Assembly: GCA_039189655.1 (NCBI GenBank)
Contig: JBCCYN010000117.1
Span: 1 to 14,985 of the forward strand
Direction of reading: 5' to 3'
Source: Acuticoccus sp039189655
GTDB taxonomy: Bacteria > Pseudomonadota > Alphaproteobacteria > Rhizobiales > Amorphaceae
DNA: 14,985 nt
Below, piece after piece: positions 1 through 8,110 of this stretch; the stretch's first letter is position 1, and every line of letters starts with the position of its first letter. Position numbers and translations under genes: made by a program. The notes beneath the pieces were generated by a model. The model saw nothing but the letters and a program-made list of their open reading frames with translations. It was not told where the DNA came from and searched no databases.

Positions 1-1713
1 GATTCCCGGTCCGAGGCGGAACGCTCCGAATTGGCGGCGCTGGCCGAGAAGCTCGTCGCTGCGCTTGGCGATCAGGCCGGGCGCGACATCAAGCATGGGG
101 CGGATGCGGACAAGCTGGCGCAGCGGGTGGAAGCGCAGGCGCGAGAGTTCGGCATCAAGGAGGGGATGCTTGTTCAGCTGGCGCGGCGTTACGCGGAGGG
201 AAACCCGAACAACTTTGATGCGGCGCTGACCGGTCTGGAGCGCGCGCTTGAGTTGGCGCACCAGGAGGAGGAAAAGGGGCGGCTGCCGTCAAACCTTTCC
301 GATGCGTTGAACGCGGTACTTGCGCGAGTGGATGCCCTCAACGGGGACGGGCGGTTCGACGATGCGCAGCGGGCCATCGAAGTCGAGGAAGCGGCGCTTA
401 CCGACACGGTAGCCGAAGCCAACGCCGTACTCATGCGCGTTTTCGACAAGGGCATTGCCACTGCGATCTACCGCAACGCTCCGAAGCAGGCGGCGAGCTA
501 CGAGATCAAGAAGCTCGATCTTGAACCCGTTCCTGATTCGGCTGCACGGTTCGACGCCTTGCGGAAAGTCAGGTGGGAATGGTACGAACGCGGGCGTGAC
601 AAGGGGCTGAATTTCGACCTGAAAGTTGCCATCGCGCTTGCGCGCAAAAGTTCGGCGAGGGCAACGACTGGCGACGAGCGCGGCACCGCGCTCAACGAGC
701 TCGGCATCGCGCTCCAAACCCTCGGGGAGCGGGAGAGCGATCCGGGCCGGCTTGAGGAGGCGGTGGCCGCCTACCGCGAGGCGCTCAAGGAGCGGACCCG
801 GGAGCGTGTGCCGCTGGACTGGGCGATGACTCAGAACGACCTTGGCAACGCGCTCGGCACCCTCGGGGAGCGAGAAAGCGATCCGACGCGGCTTGAGGAG
901 GCGGTCAGCGCTTACCGAGAGGCCCTTGAGGAGCGGACTCGGAAACGTGCGCCGCTAGACTGGGCGGGGACGCAGAACAATCTTGGTCTCACGCTCTCGG
1001 CCTTAGGCCAGCGGGAAAGTGAGCCTGCGCGGCTTGAGGAGGCGGTCTGCGCCTTTCGTGAGGCGCTAAAGGAGTACACCCGCAAGAGCGCCCCGCGTTC
1101 CTGGGCGGCGACACAAAACAACCTTGGCAAGGCACTCAGCATCCTTGGGGAACGGAAAAGTGAGCCAGGTCGGCTTGAAGAGGCCGTCGCCGCCTACCGC
1201 GAGGCGCTCAAGGTGTGGACTCGCGGGTCTTTTCCGCTTTTCTGGGCGGTGGCGCAAAACAATCTCGGCAACGCTCTCCGAGCCCTGGGGGAGTGGGAGA
1301 GTGAGACGGAGCGGCTTGAGGAGGCGGTGGTCACCTACCAAGAGGCCCTCGAAGAGCGGACTCGGAAACGTGTGCCGCTGGACTGGGCGGCGACGCAGAA
1401 TAACCTCGGCAACGCATTCCTAACCCTCGGGATCCGAGACAGCAATCCGGCACGACTTGAGGATGCAATGGCTGCCTACCGCGAGGCGCTCGAGGTGTGG
1501 ACCCGAGAGACAATGCCGCTCGACTGGGCGAGGACGCAGGAAAACCTTGCCACCACCCTTTTTGCGCTCTCGGGACTATCTAGCCGGGAGGAGGCGAATA
1601 ATAATCGGGCTAAGGCGTTACAGGCCGTTGATGCGGCCCTTGAAGTCTTTAACGAGAATGACACGCCCTACGATTTCGGGACCGCGACGCGCCTGCGCCA
1701 AAAACTCCTCTAG
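1..1713 (+). CDS. Tetratricopeptide-repeat protein, 5' end outside window
   Basis: The frame is open to the left edge, and the ten codons before the first TTG (position 31) read through without a stop, so the true start is upstream. About 220 residues of charged, helical sequence come first. Six tandem 47-residue units follow from position 694, each of the form N-N-L-G-N-A-L...G-E-R-E-S-(D/E)-P-x-R-L-E-E-A-V-x-A-Y-R-E-A-L...P-L-D-W-A-x-T-Q. A seventh, decayed unit (ENLATTLFAL...) closes the protein before the TAG at 1711. The alternating A/L/Y/A pattern is that of TPR-type helical hairpins, which form protein-binding superhelices. No catalytic domain is visible in this part. In related architectures an enzymatic or signalling domain often sits N-terminal to such repeats, but that part is not here. 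The partner and role are unknown. TPR assignment is firm; function is not assigned. Confidence 0.85.
   Translation, partial: DSRSEAERSELAALAEKLVAALGDQAGRDIKHGADADKLAQRVEAQAREFGIKEGMLVQLARRYAEGNPNNFDAALTGLERALELAHQEEEKGRLPSNLSDALNAVLARVDALNGDGRFDDAQRAIEVEEAALTDTVAEANAVLMRVFDKGIATAIYRNAPKQAASYEIKKLDLEPVPDSAARFDALRKVRWEWYERGRDKGLNFDLKVAIALARKSSARATTGDERGTALNELGIALQTLGERESDPGRLEEAVAAYREALKERTRERVPLDWAMTQNDLGNALGTLGERESDPTRLEEAVSAYREALEERTRKRAPLDWAGTQNNLGLTLSALGQRESEPARLEEAVCAFREALKEYTRKSAPRSWAATQNNLGKALSILGERKSEPGRLEEAVAAYREALKVWTRGSFPLFWAVAQNNLGNALRALGEWESETERLEEAVVTYQEALEERTRKRVPLDWAATQNNLGNAFLTLGIRDSNPARLEDAMAAYREALEVWTRETMPLDWARTQENLATTLFALSGLSSREEANNNRAKALQAVDAALEVFNENDTPYDFGTATRLRQKLL
694..1539 (+). 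repeat. Six in-frame tandem 141-bp repeats encoding TPR-like units
   Basis: Units begin at 694, 835, 976, 1117, 1258 and 1399, each exactly 141 bp (47 codons) with no indels. They diverge at many third positions, but units 1, 2 and 5 remain very similar around the codons for E-R-T-R-x-R-x-P-L-D-W-A. The constant period and graded divergence suggest growth by unequal crossover or duplication within the gene. A seventh degenerate unit starts at 1540. Confidence 0.85.
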
Positions 1714-1929
1714 TTGATTTTTGCGCGTGCGAGCGCCGTTCGCCGTTTTGGGCGGGTAGCCGCGCCAACAGCGGTGGATGCAATGGTCGCGTTGATGGGG
1801 GTGATGCGCAAAACCTATCATGCCGGCCGGTGTTGACCGCGAAAAATTCTGGCGCGTGGAAATCGGAAAGAGTGACCCTTGAACCATGACTGCGATGGGG
1901 ATCGAGAGCGCTGCGGCTGGGGGTGATCG

Positions 1930-4350
1930 ATGAGGGTTTTGGCGCGCGTGCAAAACGCTCTGGGTGGCCTCAGCATCGCGCGGCGGCTCCTTCTGTTGGG
2001 TGTCCTTTTCGCCCTCGCCATGGGCGCCCTGGCGTGGACGTTGAGCGCGCGCACCACCGCCACCGTCGATGAGATCGCCAAGCTGGAACGGAGCCTGGAG
2101 CGTCGCAGCGCCATCGTCGATCTGGAAAGCGCCATCGCCGACTACGCCGCGCAGCTCGATGCCAGAAAAGGCTTTGCGCTCAACCGAGACGCGGGCGGGA
2201 TGGCGGCCCTTGACGGGGAGATCGAAAGCGCGCTCGCCGGGGTCTCGGCCAAGGCGGAGCGGCTACAGACGCTGGTGCCGGAGATGGATGTGGCGTCCAT
2301 CCTCGCGCTGGTGCGAGCGTTCCGCGCCTCCCACGATGCTTACCTGCGCGACGCCACCGCCGGAAACGCCGAGGCGGCTGCGGCACGTTTTGAAGACATC
2401 CGCGCCCGGCGCGGCGCCATCGATGAGCGGGTGGTTGCGGACACGGCCGCGTTGGCGACGGAGTTCGACCAAATTCTCGGGTTCGCCGACGGGATATCGC
2501 GGGACATTTCGCTCACCCTCGTTGCGAGCGTCACCGTCATGGTTTTGGGGACCGCGCTCCTTCTGGCGGTGATGGTGTTTTCCATCATGCGTCCGCTGTC
2601 GCGGTTGACCGTTGCCGTCGATCGGTTGGACCGCGCCGATGAGACGCCCGCCGCACCCTCCGCGGGACCGTCGGAATTCCGCGCCATCGGACGTGCGTTA
2701 GGGAGCCTTCGCCAACGGCTTCGCGCGCAGCAGGAGGCCGAAGATCGCCTGCGCGCCAGCGAGGCCAAGCTGCGGCAATTCTTGGAAGCCAGCGCCGATA
2801 TGTTTTGGGAGATGGGCCCGGATCTTCGCTACAACTGGATTTTTGCTGCAAACTACTCTGGCAGGGCCGATCCGGATCGTATTTTGGGACGGACCCGGTG
2901 GGAGCTGGTGGATGCCGATCCCGACAACGATCCCCATTGGCGCGACCATCGCCAGACCCTCTTGGAGCAAAAACCTTTTCGCAATTTCGAGTATCAGCTC
3001 CAGTATAGCGACGACACGCCGGCCCAGTGGATCCAAGTAAACGGAGTGCCCATTTTTGGGCCGGACGGTGCGTTTATCGGCTATCGCGGCACGGCGGTGA
3101 ACGTGACCGAGCAAAGGGCTGTCGCCGAGCAGTTGCGGCAGACCCAAAGCCGAGAAGCGTTGGGCCGGCTGACCGGCGGCGTCGCCCATGACTTCAACAA
3201 CCTCCTCACGGTGCTGAAGAGCAATCTGGAACTTTTGGGAAAGCACGCCGACCTCAAGCCGCCGTTCCCAGAAATGATTGCGCGGTGCATGCGCGCCATC
3301 GATCGCGGTGCGCGTCTCACGGGGCAGCTTCTGGCGTTTGGGCGGCGCCGTACGCTGCAGCCGGCCGCCGTGGATCTTGCGCAGTTTTTGGATGATTTCG
3401 GTCAGCTGGTGAAGCGCACCATTCCGTCCTGCATTGCTGTGACAGTGGAGGTGGAAGAGGACCTGCCGGCGATTTATGTGGACCCTGCTCTTTTGCAGGA
3501 TGCGCTCCTCAACCTTGTTCTCAACTCGCGCGATGCCATGGCCGAAGGGGGCGCACTGACCTTGCGCGCGCTCGCGTCCGCACCCTCCGGCGTTGCTGCA
3601 CTCCCCGAGGGGCCGGCTTCGCTGAGCTCTGTAAAAATCGAGGTTTGCGATACCGGAACCGGGATTGCGGCTGATGTGCGCGAGAGCGTTTTCGAGCCGT
3701 TCTTCACCACCAAGCCCATGGGCGAAGGATCCGGCCTTGGCCTCAGCATGGTCCGCGGGTTCATCGAGCAATCGGCCGGGTTCGTCAGCCTGACCAGCGC
3801 GCCCGGGAAGGGGACCACCGTCACCTTGGAGCTTCCCACCGCGCCGGTTCGTGCCATGGAGGCGCTGCCTTTCGCCGTTCCGCCGGCCAGCGCACACCCC
3901 CTTCAGAAGGGCTCTGGCGAGACGGTTTTACTGGTGGAGGACGAGGATGATGTGCGCGAATCCATCGCGAGTATTTTGACCTTCCTCGGTTACTCGGTCG
4001 TTTCCCGTCGTAGCGGCAATGAAGCCTTAAAAATCCTGAGTGAAGGGGACGGTGAAATCGATGTGATCCTGAGCGATGTCATGATGCCCGGCGATGTGCA
4101 GGGCGATGAACTGGCCACAATCGTTGCCGAGCGCTATCCAAGAATCCCGATCCTCCTGATGTGCGGTTACACCAGCGATGCCATGCGGCTCGACATTACG
4201 GCGGTGGGCGTCCCCGTCCTCGACAAGCCGGTCTCCACCGAACTGTTGCAGAGTGCGTTTTCTAGGTGCATGGGAGGCAAAGAACCAACGCCTGCCGGCG
4301 CCACGGCCGATGAGGTGCCGCAGGATGTCACAGCGTCAGCGGGGGCCTGA
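1930..4350 (+). CDS. Membrane-bound hybrid histidine kinase (HAMP-PAS-HisKA-HATPase-REC)
   Basis: This 806-residue hybrid sensor kinase should autophosphorylate on His and pass the phosphate to its own receiver. Order: TM1 at about 17-38; a periplasmic helical sensor at about 40-193, perhaps CHASE3-like; TM2 at about 195-219; HAMP at about 220-268; PAS at about 280-395; HisKA with phospho-acceptor H420 (GGVAHDFNNLL); HATPase_c with N-box N532, G1 DTGTG at 574, F-box FEPFFTTK at 588 and G2 GEGSGLGLS at 598; receiver at about 664-780 with acidic cluster EDEDD, phospho-acceptor D716 and K766. The ATG at 1930 follows GGGGGTGA, a good ribosome binding site. The receiver position usually Thr/Ser is C745 (LLMCGYT). 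A lone receiver gene follows 62 bp downstream. The periplasmic ligand cannot be told from sequence. Confidence 0.95.
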   Translation: MRVLARVQNALGGLSIARRLLLLGVLFALAMGALAWTLSARTTATVDEIAKLERSLERRSAIVDLESAIADYAAQLDARKGFALNRDAGGMAALDGEIESALAGVSAKAERLQTLVPEMDVASILALVRAFRASHDAYLRDATAGNAEAAAARFEDIRARRGAIDERVVADTAALATEFDQILGFADGISRDISLTLVASVTVMVLGTALLLAVMVFSIMRPLSRLTVAVDRLDRADETPAAPSAGPSEFRAIGRALGSLRQRLRAQQEAEDRLRASEAKLRQFLEASADMFWEMGPDLRYNWIFAANYSGRADPDRILGRTRWELVDADPDNDPHWRDHRQTLLEQKPFRNFEYQLQYSDDTPAQWIQVNGVPIFGPDGAFIGYRGTAVNVTEQRAVAEQLRQTQSREALGRLTGGVAHDFNNLLTVLKSNLELLGKHADLKPPFPEMIARCMRAIDRGARLTGQLLAFGRRRTLQPAAVDLAQFLDDFGQLVKRTIPSCIAVTVEVEEDLPAIYVDPALLQDALLNLVLNSRDAMAEGGALTLRALASAPSGVAALPEGPASLSSVKIEVCDTGTGIAADVRESVFEPFFTTKPMGEGSGLGLSMVRGFIEQSAGFVSLTSAPGKGTTVTLELPTAPVRAMEALPFAVPPASAHPLQKGSGETVLLVEDEDDVRESIASILTFLGYSVVSRRSGNEALKILSEGDGEIDVILSDVMMPGDVQGDELATIVAERYPRIPILLMCGYTSDAMRLDITAVGVPVLDKPVSTELLQSAFSRCMGGKEPTPAGATADEVPQDVTASAGA

Positions 4351-4412
4351 GGTGCTCCAATCGGGTGGGCAGGCAGGTGGATCAGACGATGGGATGGTGT
4401 TGAGAAACGTCC

Positions 4413-4787
4413 ATGCGAATACTTCTTTTGGATGATGATACAGATGTAAACGCGACCTTGAGCAGTGTTTTGACCTTGAGCGGTCATGACGTTGTTTCAG
4501 TGGAGCGGGTGTGCGATGCGCGCCAGGCATGGATCGAGGGGCCGGCGTTCGATGTGGCGGTGCTCGACGTCAACCTGCGGGACGAAAACTCTATCACCTT
4601 AATGCGCGACATGAAGCGGGAAACGCCGGCGCTTCGAGTGGTGGTCATCACTGGCGGCGGCACTGTGGAGCCGGGCGTCGGCCTAGCTCTCGCCGCCGCT
4701 CACGGGGTCGACGCGGCGCTGTTCAAACCCTTCACCAACAACGAATTTATCGCGGCGGTAACGGGCAAGCGCGCCCGCGATGCTTAG
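4413..4787 (+). CDS. Single-domain response regulator (CheY-like receiver)
   Basis: This 124-residue protein consists only of a receiver domain. The acidic pocket is D7/D8/D9, the phospho-acceptor is D52 (AVLDVNL), the switch Thr is T80 (VVITGG) and the conserved Lys is K105 (LFKPF). There is no DNA-binding or enzymatic output domain, so it must act by protein contact or as a phosphate shuttle or sink. It lies 62 bp behind the hybrid kinase on the same strand and is probably co-transcribed, which makes it the likely partner. The ribosome binding site before ATG 4413 is weak (GAGAA), so translation may depend on readthrough from the kinase message. Its stop is only 13 bp from the convergent marR-type gene. 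Confidence 0.93.
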   Translation: MRILLLDDDTDVNATLSSVLTLSGHDVVSVERVCDARQAWIEGPAFDVAVLDVNLRDENSITLMRDMKRETPALRVVVITGGGTVEPGVGLALAAAHGVDAALFKPFTNNEFIAAVTGKRARDA

Positions 4788-4800
4788 CGGGAGCAGCCGG

Positions 4801-5232
4801 TTACTCGGTCGGAATAAGTTCTGGGCTGACCATCAACTCAGTCAAAATGTCGGCCAGTTGAGCGCGTTGCTCTCTCCCCAACGCTTCTATGCTCTGGGCC
4901 AAAGATTTTAGGGGATCGTCCGCCAGGGCCTCGGCCCCCGCTCTCGTCAATTCAAAGCGCACCAGACGCTTGTCCGCCGGGTCGCTCTCGCGGCACAAGA
5001 GCCCCTTTTCCACCAACGTTTTGAGCGTCAGCGTCACGGTGCCGGTGGTGGTCTGATGGAAGGCGGCGAAGGCGCGGTTGGTGCGCGCGGACGGTGCCGC
5101 GTGCGCCAGATAGCGCAACGCCGACCACTGCGCCGGCTTTAGATCCGACGCGTTGGCCTCCGCCTCCACACACCTTGCCAGCTGAAGAATCAGCTCGGCC
5201 AAGGCTTCTGCGCTTCGTTCCCGTTTCGTCAT
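4801..5232 (-). CDS. MarR-family transcriptional repressor
   Basis: This 143-residue winged-helix regulator is the likely ligand-responsive repressor of the divergent hydrolase-efflux genes. An N-terminal dimerisation helix is followed by winged HTH: LKPAQWSALRYLA at about 31-43, recognition helix in TTTGTVTLTLKTLVEKGLL at 61-79, and wing RESDPADKRLVRFELTRAG at 81-99. The D-x-R-D/K...R pattern in the wing is typical of MarR proteins. Two cysteines (C21, C80) are present, but nothing shows redox sensing. The ATG at 5232 is preferred over an upstream in-frame ATG at 5298 because it is preceded by AAGGTGAG at correct spacing and gives a normal family length; the longer version would read through an operator. 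Two dyad operators lie just upstream, so autoregulation is likely. Confidence 0.92.
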   Translation of the reverse strand: MTKRERSAEALAELILQLARCVEAEANASDLKPAQWSALRYLAHAAPSARTNRAFAAFHQTTTGTVTLTLKTLVEKGLLCRESDPADKRLVRFELTRAGAEALADDPLKSLAQSIEALGREQRAQLADILTELMVSPELIPTE

Positions 5233-5259
5233 GCTCACCTTATAGGGCAAAACGGAGAT

Positions 5260-5276
5260 CGCTTCGACTAAAAGCG
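5260..5276. promoter_or_regulatory. Candidate MarR operator, proximal to the repressor gene
   Basis: The 17-bp dyad CGCTTCGACTAAAAGCG has half-sites CGCTT and AAGCG around a 7-bp core. It lies 28 bp upstream of the repressor ATG. It is repeated in inverted orientation at 5306-5322, and with its flanks it forms a 20-bp perfect inverted repeat (5257-5276 with 5306-5325). Dyads of this size between a MarR gene and its divergent targets are the usual MarR binding sites. Binding itself is inferred. Confidence 0.75.
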
Positions 5277-5278
5277 TC

Positions 5279-5308
5279 TTGACGCCTCGCTGGTGCATAC
5301 CATATCGC
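5279..5308 (+). promoter_or_regulatory. Candidate promoter of the hydrolase-efflux operon
   Basis: A -35-like TTGACG (5279-5284) lies between the two operator dyads. At 17-18 bp spacing it is followed by ATATCG/TATCGC (5302-5308), a weak -10 that runs into the second dyad. Transcription would start near 5315, leaving a leader of about 80 nt. The -35 is good and the -10 poor; position relative to the operators supports the call more than consensus does. Confidence 0.45.
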
Positions 5309-5322
5309 TTTTAGTCGAAGCG
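5306..5322. promoter_or_regulatory. Candidate MarR operator, proximal to the hydrolase operon
   Basis: CGCTTTTAGTCGAAGCG is the inverted copy of the site at 5260-5276, with centres 46 bp apart. It overlaps or abuts the -10 position of the candidate plus-strand promoter, so repressor binding here would block the operon. Confidence 0.75.
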
Positions 5323-5395
5323 ATCCAATCCCCTTCGAAGGGAAAACACCAGGATCGTACGACCGATGTCGACCCCATAGGCCGGAAGAGTAGTC

Positions 5396-6088
5396 ATGTC
5401 CCCAGAACTCCTTACCCCCCACAACTGTCAGCTCATCTTCATCGATCACCAGCCGCAGATGGCGTTCGGCGTTCAATCCATCGACCGGCAGGCCTTGAAG
5501 AATAATACTGTCGCATTGGCGAAGTCCGCCAAGATATTCAATATTCCAACGACGATTACGACGGTGGAGACCGATAGTTTTTCCGGTCACACGTATCCGG
5601 AGCTACTGGCCGTCTTTCCGCAAGAGCCGATCCTTGAGCGCACATCCATGAATTCGTGGGACGATCAGAAAGTCCGCGATGCCCTTGCTGCCAACCGGCA
5701 CAAGAACGTCATTGTGTCCGGGCTCTGGACGGAAGTGTGCAACAACTCGTTTGCATTCTCGGCCATGGCTGAGGGCGGGTATCGCATCTTCATGGTGGCC
5801 GACGCGTCGGGTGGCACGTCGCAGGACGCCCACGACTACGCCATGCAGCGCATGATCCAGGCGGGCGTCGTTCCGGTGACTTGGCAGCAGGTTTTGCTGG
5901 AATGGCAGCGCGACTGGGCCAAACGCGACACGTACGATGCCGTGATGGACGTGGTGAAGGAGCATTCTGGGGCCTACGGCATGGGCGTTGACTATGCCTA
6001 CACCATGGTGCACGGCGCGCCCGAGCGGGTCACCCACGGCGAGCGCATTGCACCCATCGCCGCCGAGCCCGGTGCCGCCGCTGCGTAG
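5396..6088 (+). CDS. Isochorismatase-family (YcaC-like) cysteine hydrolase
   Basis: This 230-residue cytoplasmic hydrolase has no signal peptide. The Rossmann-like fold is shown by LIFIDHQP with catalytic D17, the segment ERTSMNSWDD with R82 where many family members have Lys (Arg is what I recall for YcaC-type proteins), and the nucleophile C115 in VSGLWTEVCNN. VADASGGTSQDAHDYAMQRM follows, as in the YcaC branch. The family cleaves C-N or related bonds in amides, N-carbamoyl compounds and vinyl ethers through a Cys-based thioester; the substrate here is unknown. ATG 5396 follows GGAAGAG. The gene is first in the plus-strand operon, divergent from the MarR gene. A roughly 40-residue C-terminal extension ends in an Ala-rich tail. 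Confidence 0.9.
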   Translation: MSPELLTPHNCQLIFIDHQPQMAFGVQSIDRQALKNNTVALAKSAKIFNIPTTITTVETDSFSGHTYPELLAVFPQEPILERTSMNSWDDQKVRDALAANRHKNVIVSGLWTEVCNNSFAFSAMAEGGYRIFMVADASGGTSQDAHDYAMQRMIQAGVVPVTWQQVLLEWQRDWAKRDTYDAVMDVVKEHSGAYGMGVDYAYTMVHGAPERVTHGERIAPIAAEPGAAAA

Positions 6089-6094
6089 CTGACA

Positions 6095-6122
6095 GCGCCC
6101 GATCCGCTAGGGAGCCGGGCGC
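6095..6122 (+). terminator. GC-rich hairpin between hydrolase and amidohydrolase genes
   Basis: A perfect 7-bp stem, GCGCCCG/CGGGCGC, encloses a 14-nt loop starting 7 bp after the hydrolase stop. It is followed by CCTTCCGTTT, with only a short T run. It may be a partial terminator that lowers downstream expression or a 3'-end stabiliser of the first cistron. A complete stop is unlikely, since the next gene lies 35 bp further on with no promoter visible. Confidence 0.4.
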
Positions 6123-6156
6123 CCTTCCGTTTCACTCCCGCCGACGAGGAAAAGCC

Positions 6157-8106
6157 ATGACCACGCCCCGCCGCGGCGTGTTGAAGGGGCTCGCCGCCGT
6201 TTCAGCACTCGGCCTTTCGCGCCCGACCATTGCCTGGAGCCAGACCGTGACTGACCAACCGGAAACAATCTTGTTGAACGCGAAGGTCACCACCCTCGAC
6301 CCCACCAATGCGGAGGCAGAAGCCATCGCCATTTCGGGCGGCCGCGTTCTCGCCGTAGGGTCAACGCGCGACGTTATGGCGAACGCCGGCGCTGACACTG
6401 AGATTGTGGATTGCGGCGGGCGGCGGGTCATACCGGGCCTCAACGACAGTCACACGCACCTCATCCGCGGCGGCCTCAACTACAACATGGAGCTGCGCTG
6501 GGAGAATGTTCCCTCCCTCGCTGATGCTTTGCGCATGTTGAAAGATCAGGCCGACCGTACCCCGGCGCCCCAGTGGGTTCGCGTGGTGGGTGGCTGGTCG
6601 GAATTTCAGTTCGCCGAGCGGCGCATGCCCACCCTTGAGGAAATCAATGCCGCCGCGCCCGATACGCCGGTTTTCATCCTGCACCTTTATGGCCGGGCGC
6701 TCCTCAACCGTGCTGCCCTCAAAGCCCTGGGCTTCGACAAGAACACGCCCAACCCGCCGGGCGGCGTCATCGAGAAGGATGGAAATGGCAACCCCACCGG
6801 GCTTTTGGTGGCAAAGCCATCCGCGCTTATTCTTTATTCGACCCTCGCCCGCGGGCCAAAACTACCGGTGGAAGATCAGATCAATTCCACGCGCCACTAT
6901 ATGCGCGAGATGAATCGGCTCGGAATTACTTCAGTCATCGATGCCGGTGGTGGCGGCCAGAATTTTCCGGAAGACTATGATGTCATCCAGCGCCTTCACG
7001 ATGATGGCGAGTTAACGGTGCGGGTTGCCTACAACCTTTTTGCCCAAAACGCCGGCTCGGAATTTTCTGACTATGAGCGTTGGATCGCCATGACCGAGCC
7101 TGGCGCAGGTTCCGACATGCTGCGCATGAACGGGGCCGGTGAAAACCTCACCTGGTCCGCCGCCGACTTCGAGAATTTTCTGGAGCCGCGACCGGACCTT
7201 TCCCCGGTGATGGAAGAAGAGCTGGAGCCCATCGTTGAACTCCTTGCAACGAACAACTGGCCCTTCCGCATCCACGCCACCTACGATGAAACCATCGACC
7301 GCTTCCTGAGCGTTTTTGAGCGTGTGAATGGGCGGCAACCTTTCAACACCCGCTTCATCATCGACCACGCGGAAACCATTACGCCCAAGAATATCGAACG
7401 GATCAAAGCGTTGGGTGGTGGTATTGCCATTCAGCATCGCATGGCGTTTCAGGGCGAATACTTTGTGGATCGTTATGGTGCCAGGGCGGCTGAGTTGACG
7501 CCCCCTATCGGGGAGATGCTGCGCCAGGGTCTGCCCGTGGGGGGCGGCACCGACGCCACCCGCGTTGCCAGCTACGATCCCTGGGTGGGGCTTTACTGGC
7601 TCACCACCGGAAAGACTTTGGGGGGCATGCCGCTTTACGGTGAGAACAACGTGCTGTCCCGCGAAGATGCTTTGCGCCTGTGGTCCAACGGGTCCGCATG
7701 GTTTTCCGGCGAGGCGGACGTCAAAGGCATTTTGCGCTCTGGCATGTACGCAGACCTTGCGGTGCTTTCCGCGGACTTTTTGAGTGTTCCGCCGGAAGAA
7801 ATTCGTGGCATCAATTCAGTGCTCACCATGGTGGGTGGTCAGATCGTCTACGGCGAGGCCGACTACGCGGATCTTGCCCCGCCGATACCGCCCGCGTCGC
7901 CATCCTGGTCGCCGGTGAACGCGGAAGTGTCGCCGGGCGAGCGTACCAGCGTTCCCACCGGTCGCGAATTTGCCTCCGCCTGCGGCTGCTCGAACCACTG
8001 CGGTTTGCACGGCCACGATCACGGCATTGCGTGGACGAAACCCCTTCCGGTGGCGGACAAGAACGCCTTCTGGGGCGCGCTCGGCTGCTCGTGCTTTGCG
8101 GTGTAG
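6157..8106 (+). CDS. Tat-exported YtcJ-like amidohydrolase (amidohydrolase family 3)
   Basis: This 649-residue metal-dependent hydrolase is likely periplasmic. A twin-arginine signal (PRRGVLKG, R5-R6) precedes a hydrophobic run at about 10-26. The amidohydrolase barrel follows, with VIPGLNDSHTHL (H99, H101), RIHATY (H373), IIDHAET (H404) and GGGTDATR (D466), the expected metal and catalytic ligands of YtcJ-type enzymes. YADLAVLSADFLSVPPEEI near 531-549 is the usual end of the small beta-sandwich. About 70 further residues form an unusual tail: C609, C611, H614, C615, H618, H620 and H622, then C644 and C646 just before the end. The ATG follows GAGGAAAAG. Family substrates include N-acyl, formamide and hydantoin-like compounds; the substrate here is not predictable. 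Tat export fits a protein folded with its metal before transport. Confidence 0.9.
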   Translation: MTTPRRGVLKGLAAVSALGLSRPTIAWSQTVTDQPETILLNAKVTTLDPTNAEAEAIAISGGRVLAVGSTRDVMANAGADTEIVDCGGRRVIPGLNDSHTHLIRGGLNYNMELRWENVPSLADALRMLKDQADRTPAPQWVRVVGGWSEFQFAERRMPTLEEINAAAPDTPVFILHLYGRALLNRAALKALGFDKNTPNPPGGVIEKDGNGNPTGLLVAKPSALILYSTLARGPKLPVEDQINSTRHYMREMNRLGITSVIDAGGGGQNFPEDYDVIQRLHDDGELTVRVAYNLFAQNAGSEFSDYERWIAMTEPGAGSDMLRMNGAGENLTWSAADFENFLEPRPDLSPVMEEELEPIVELLATNNWPFRIHATYDETIDRFLSVFERVNGRQPFNTRFIIDHAETITPKNIERIKALGGGIAIQHRMAFQGEYFVDRYGARAAELTPPIGEMLRQGLPVGGGTDATRVASYDPWVGLYWLTTGKTLGGMPLYGENNVLSREDALRLWSNGSAWFSGEADVKGILRSGMYADLAVLSADFLSVPPEEIRGINSVLTMVGGQIVYGEADYADLAPPIPPASPSWSPVNAEVSPGERTSVPTGREFASACGCSNHCGLHGHDHGIAWTKPLPVADKNAFWGALGCSCFAV

Positions 8107-8110
8107 TGCC

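Noticed and set aside
1833..1861. TTGACC before the kinase gene as a -35 element
   Set aside because: The hexamer at the right spacing (GTGGAA) is not a credible -10.
2698..3897. Nearly 400-codon antisense open frame inside the histidine kinase gene
   Set aside because: A shadow of strong G+C third-position bias; the sense frame has all kinase motifs and the antisense product is Arg/Pro/His-rich without domains.
5233..5298. Longer MarR start at ATG 5298
   Set aside because: It would translate through the operator dyad and add 22 residues outside the family; the 5232 ATG has a good ribosome site.
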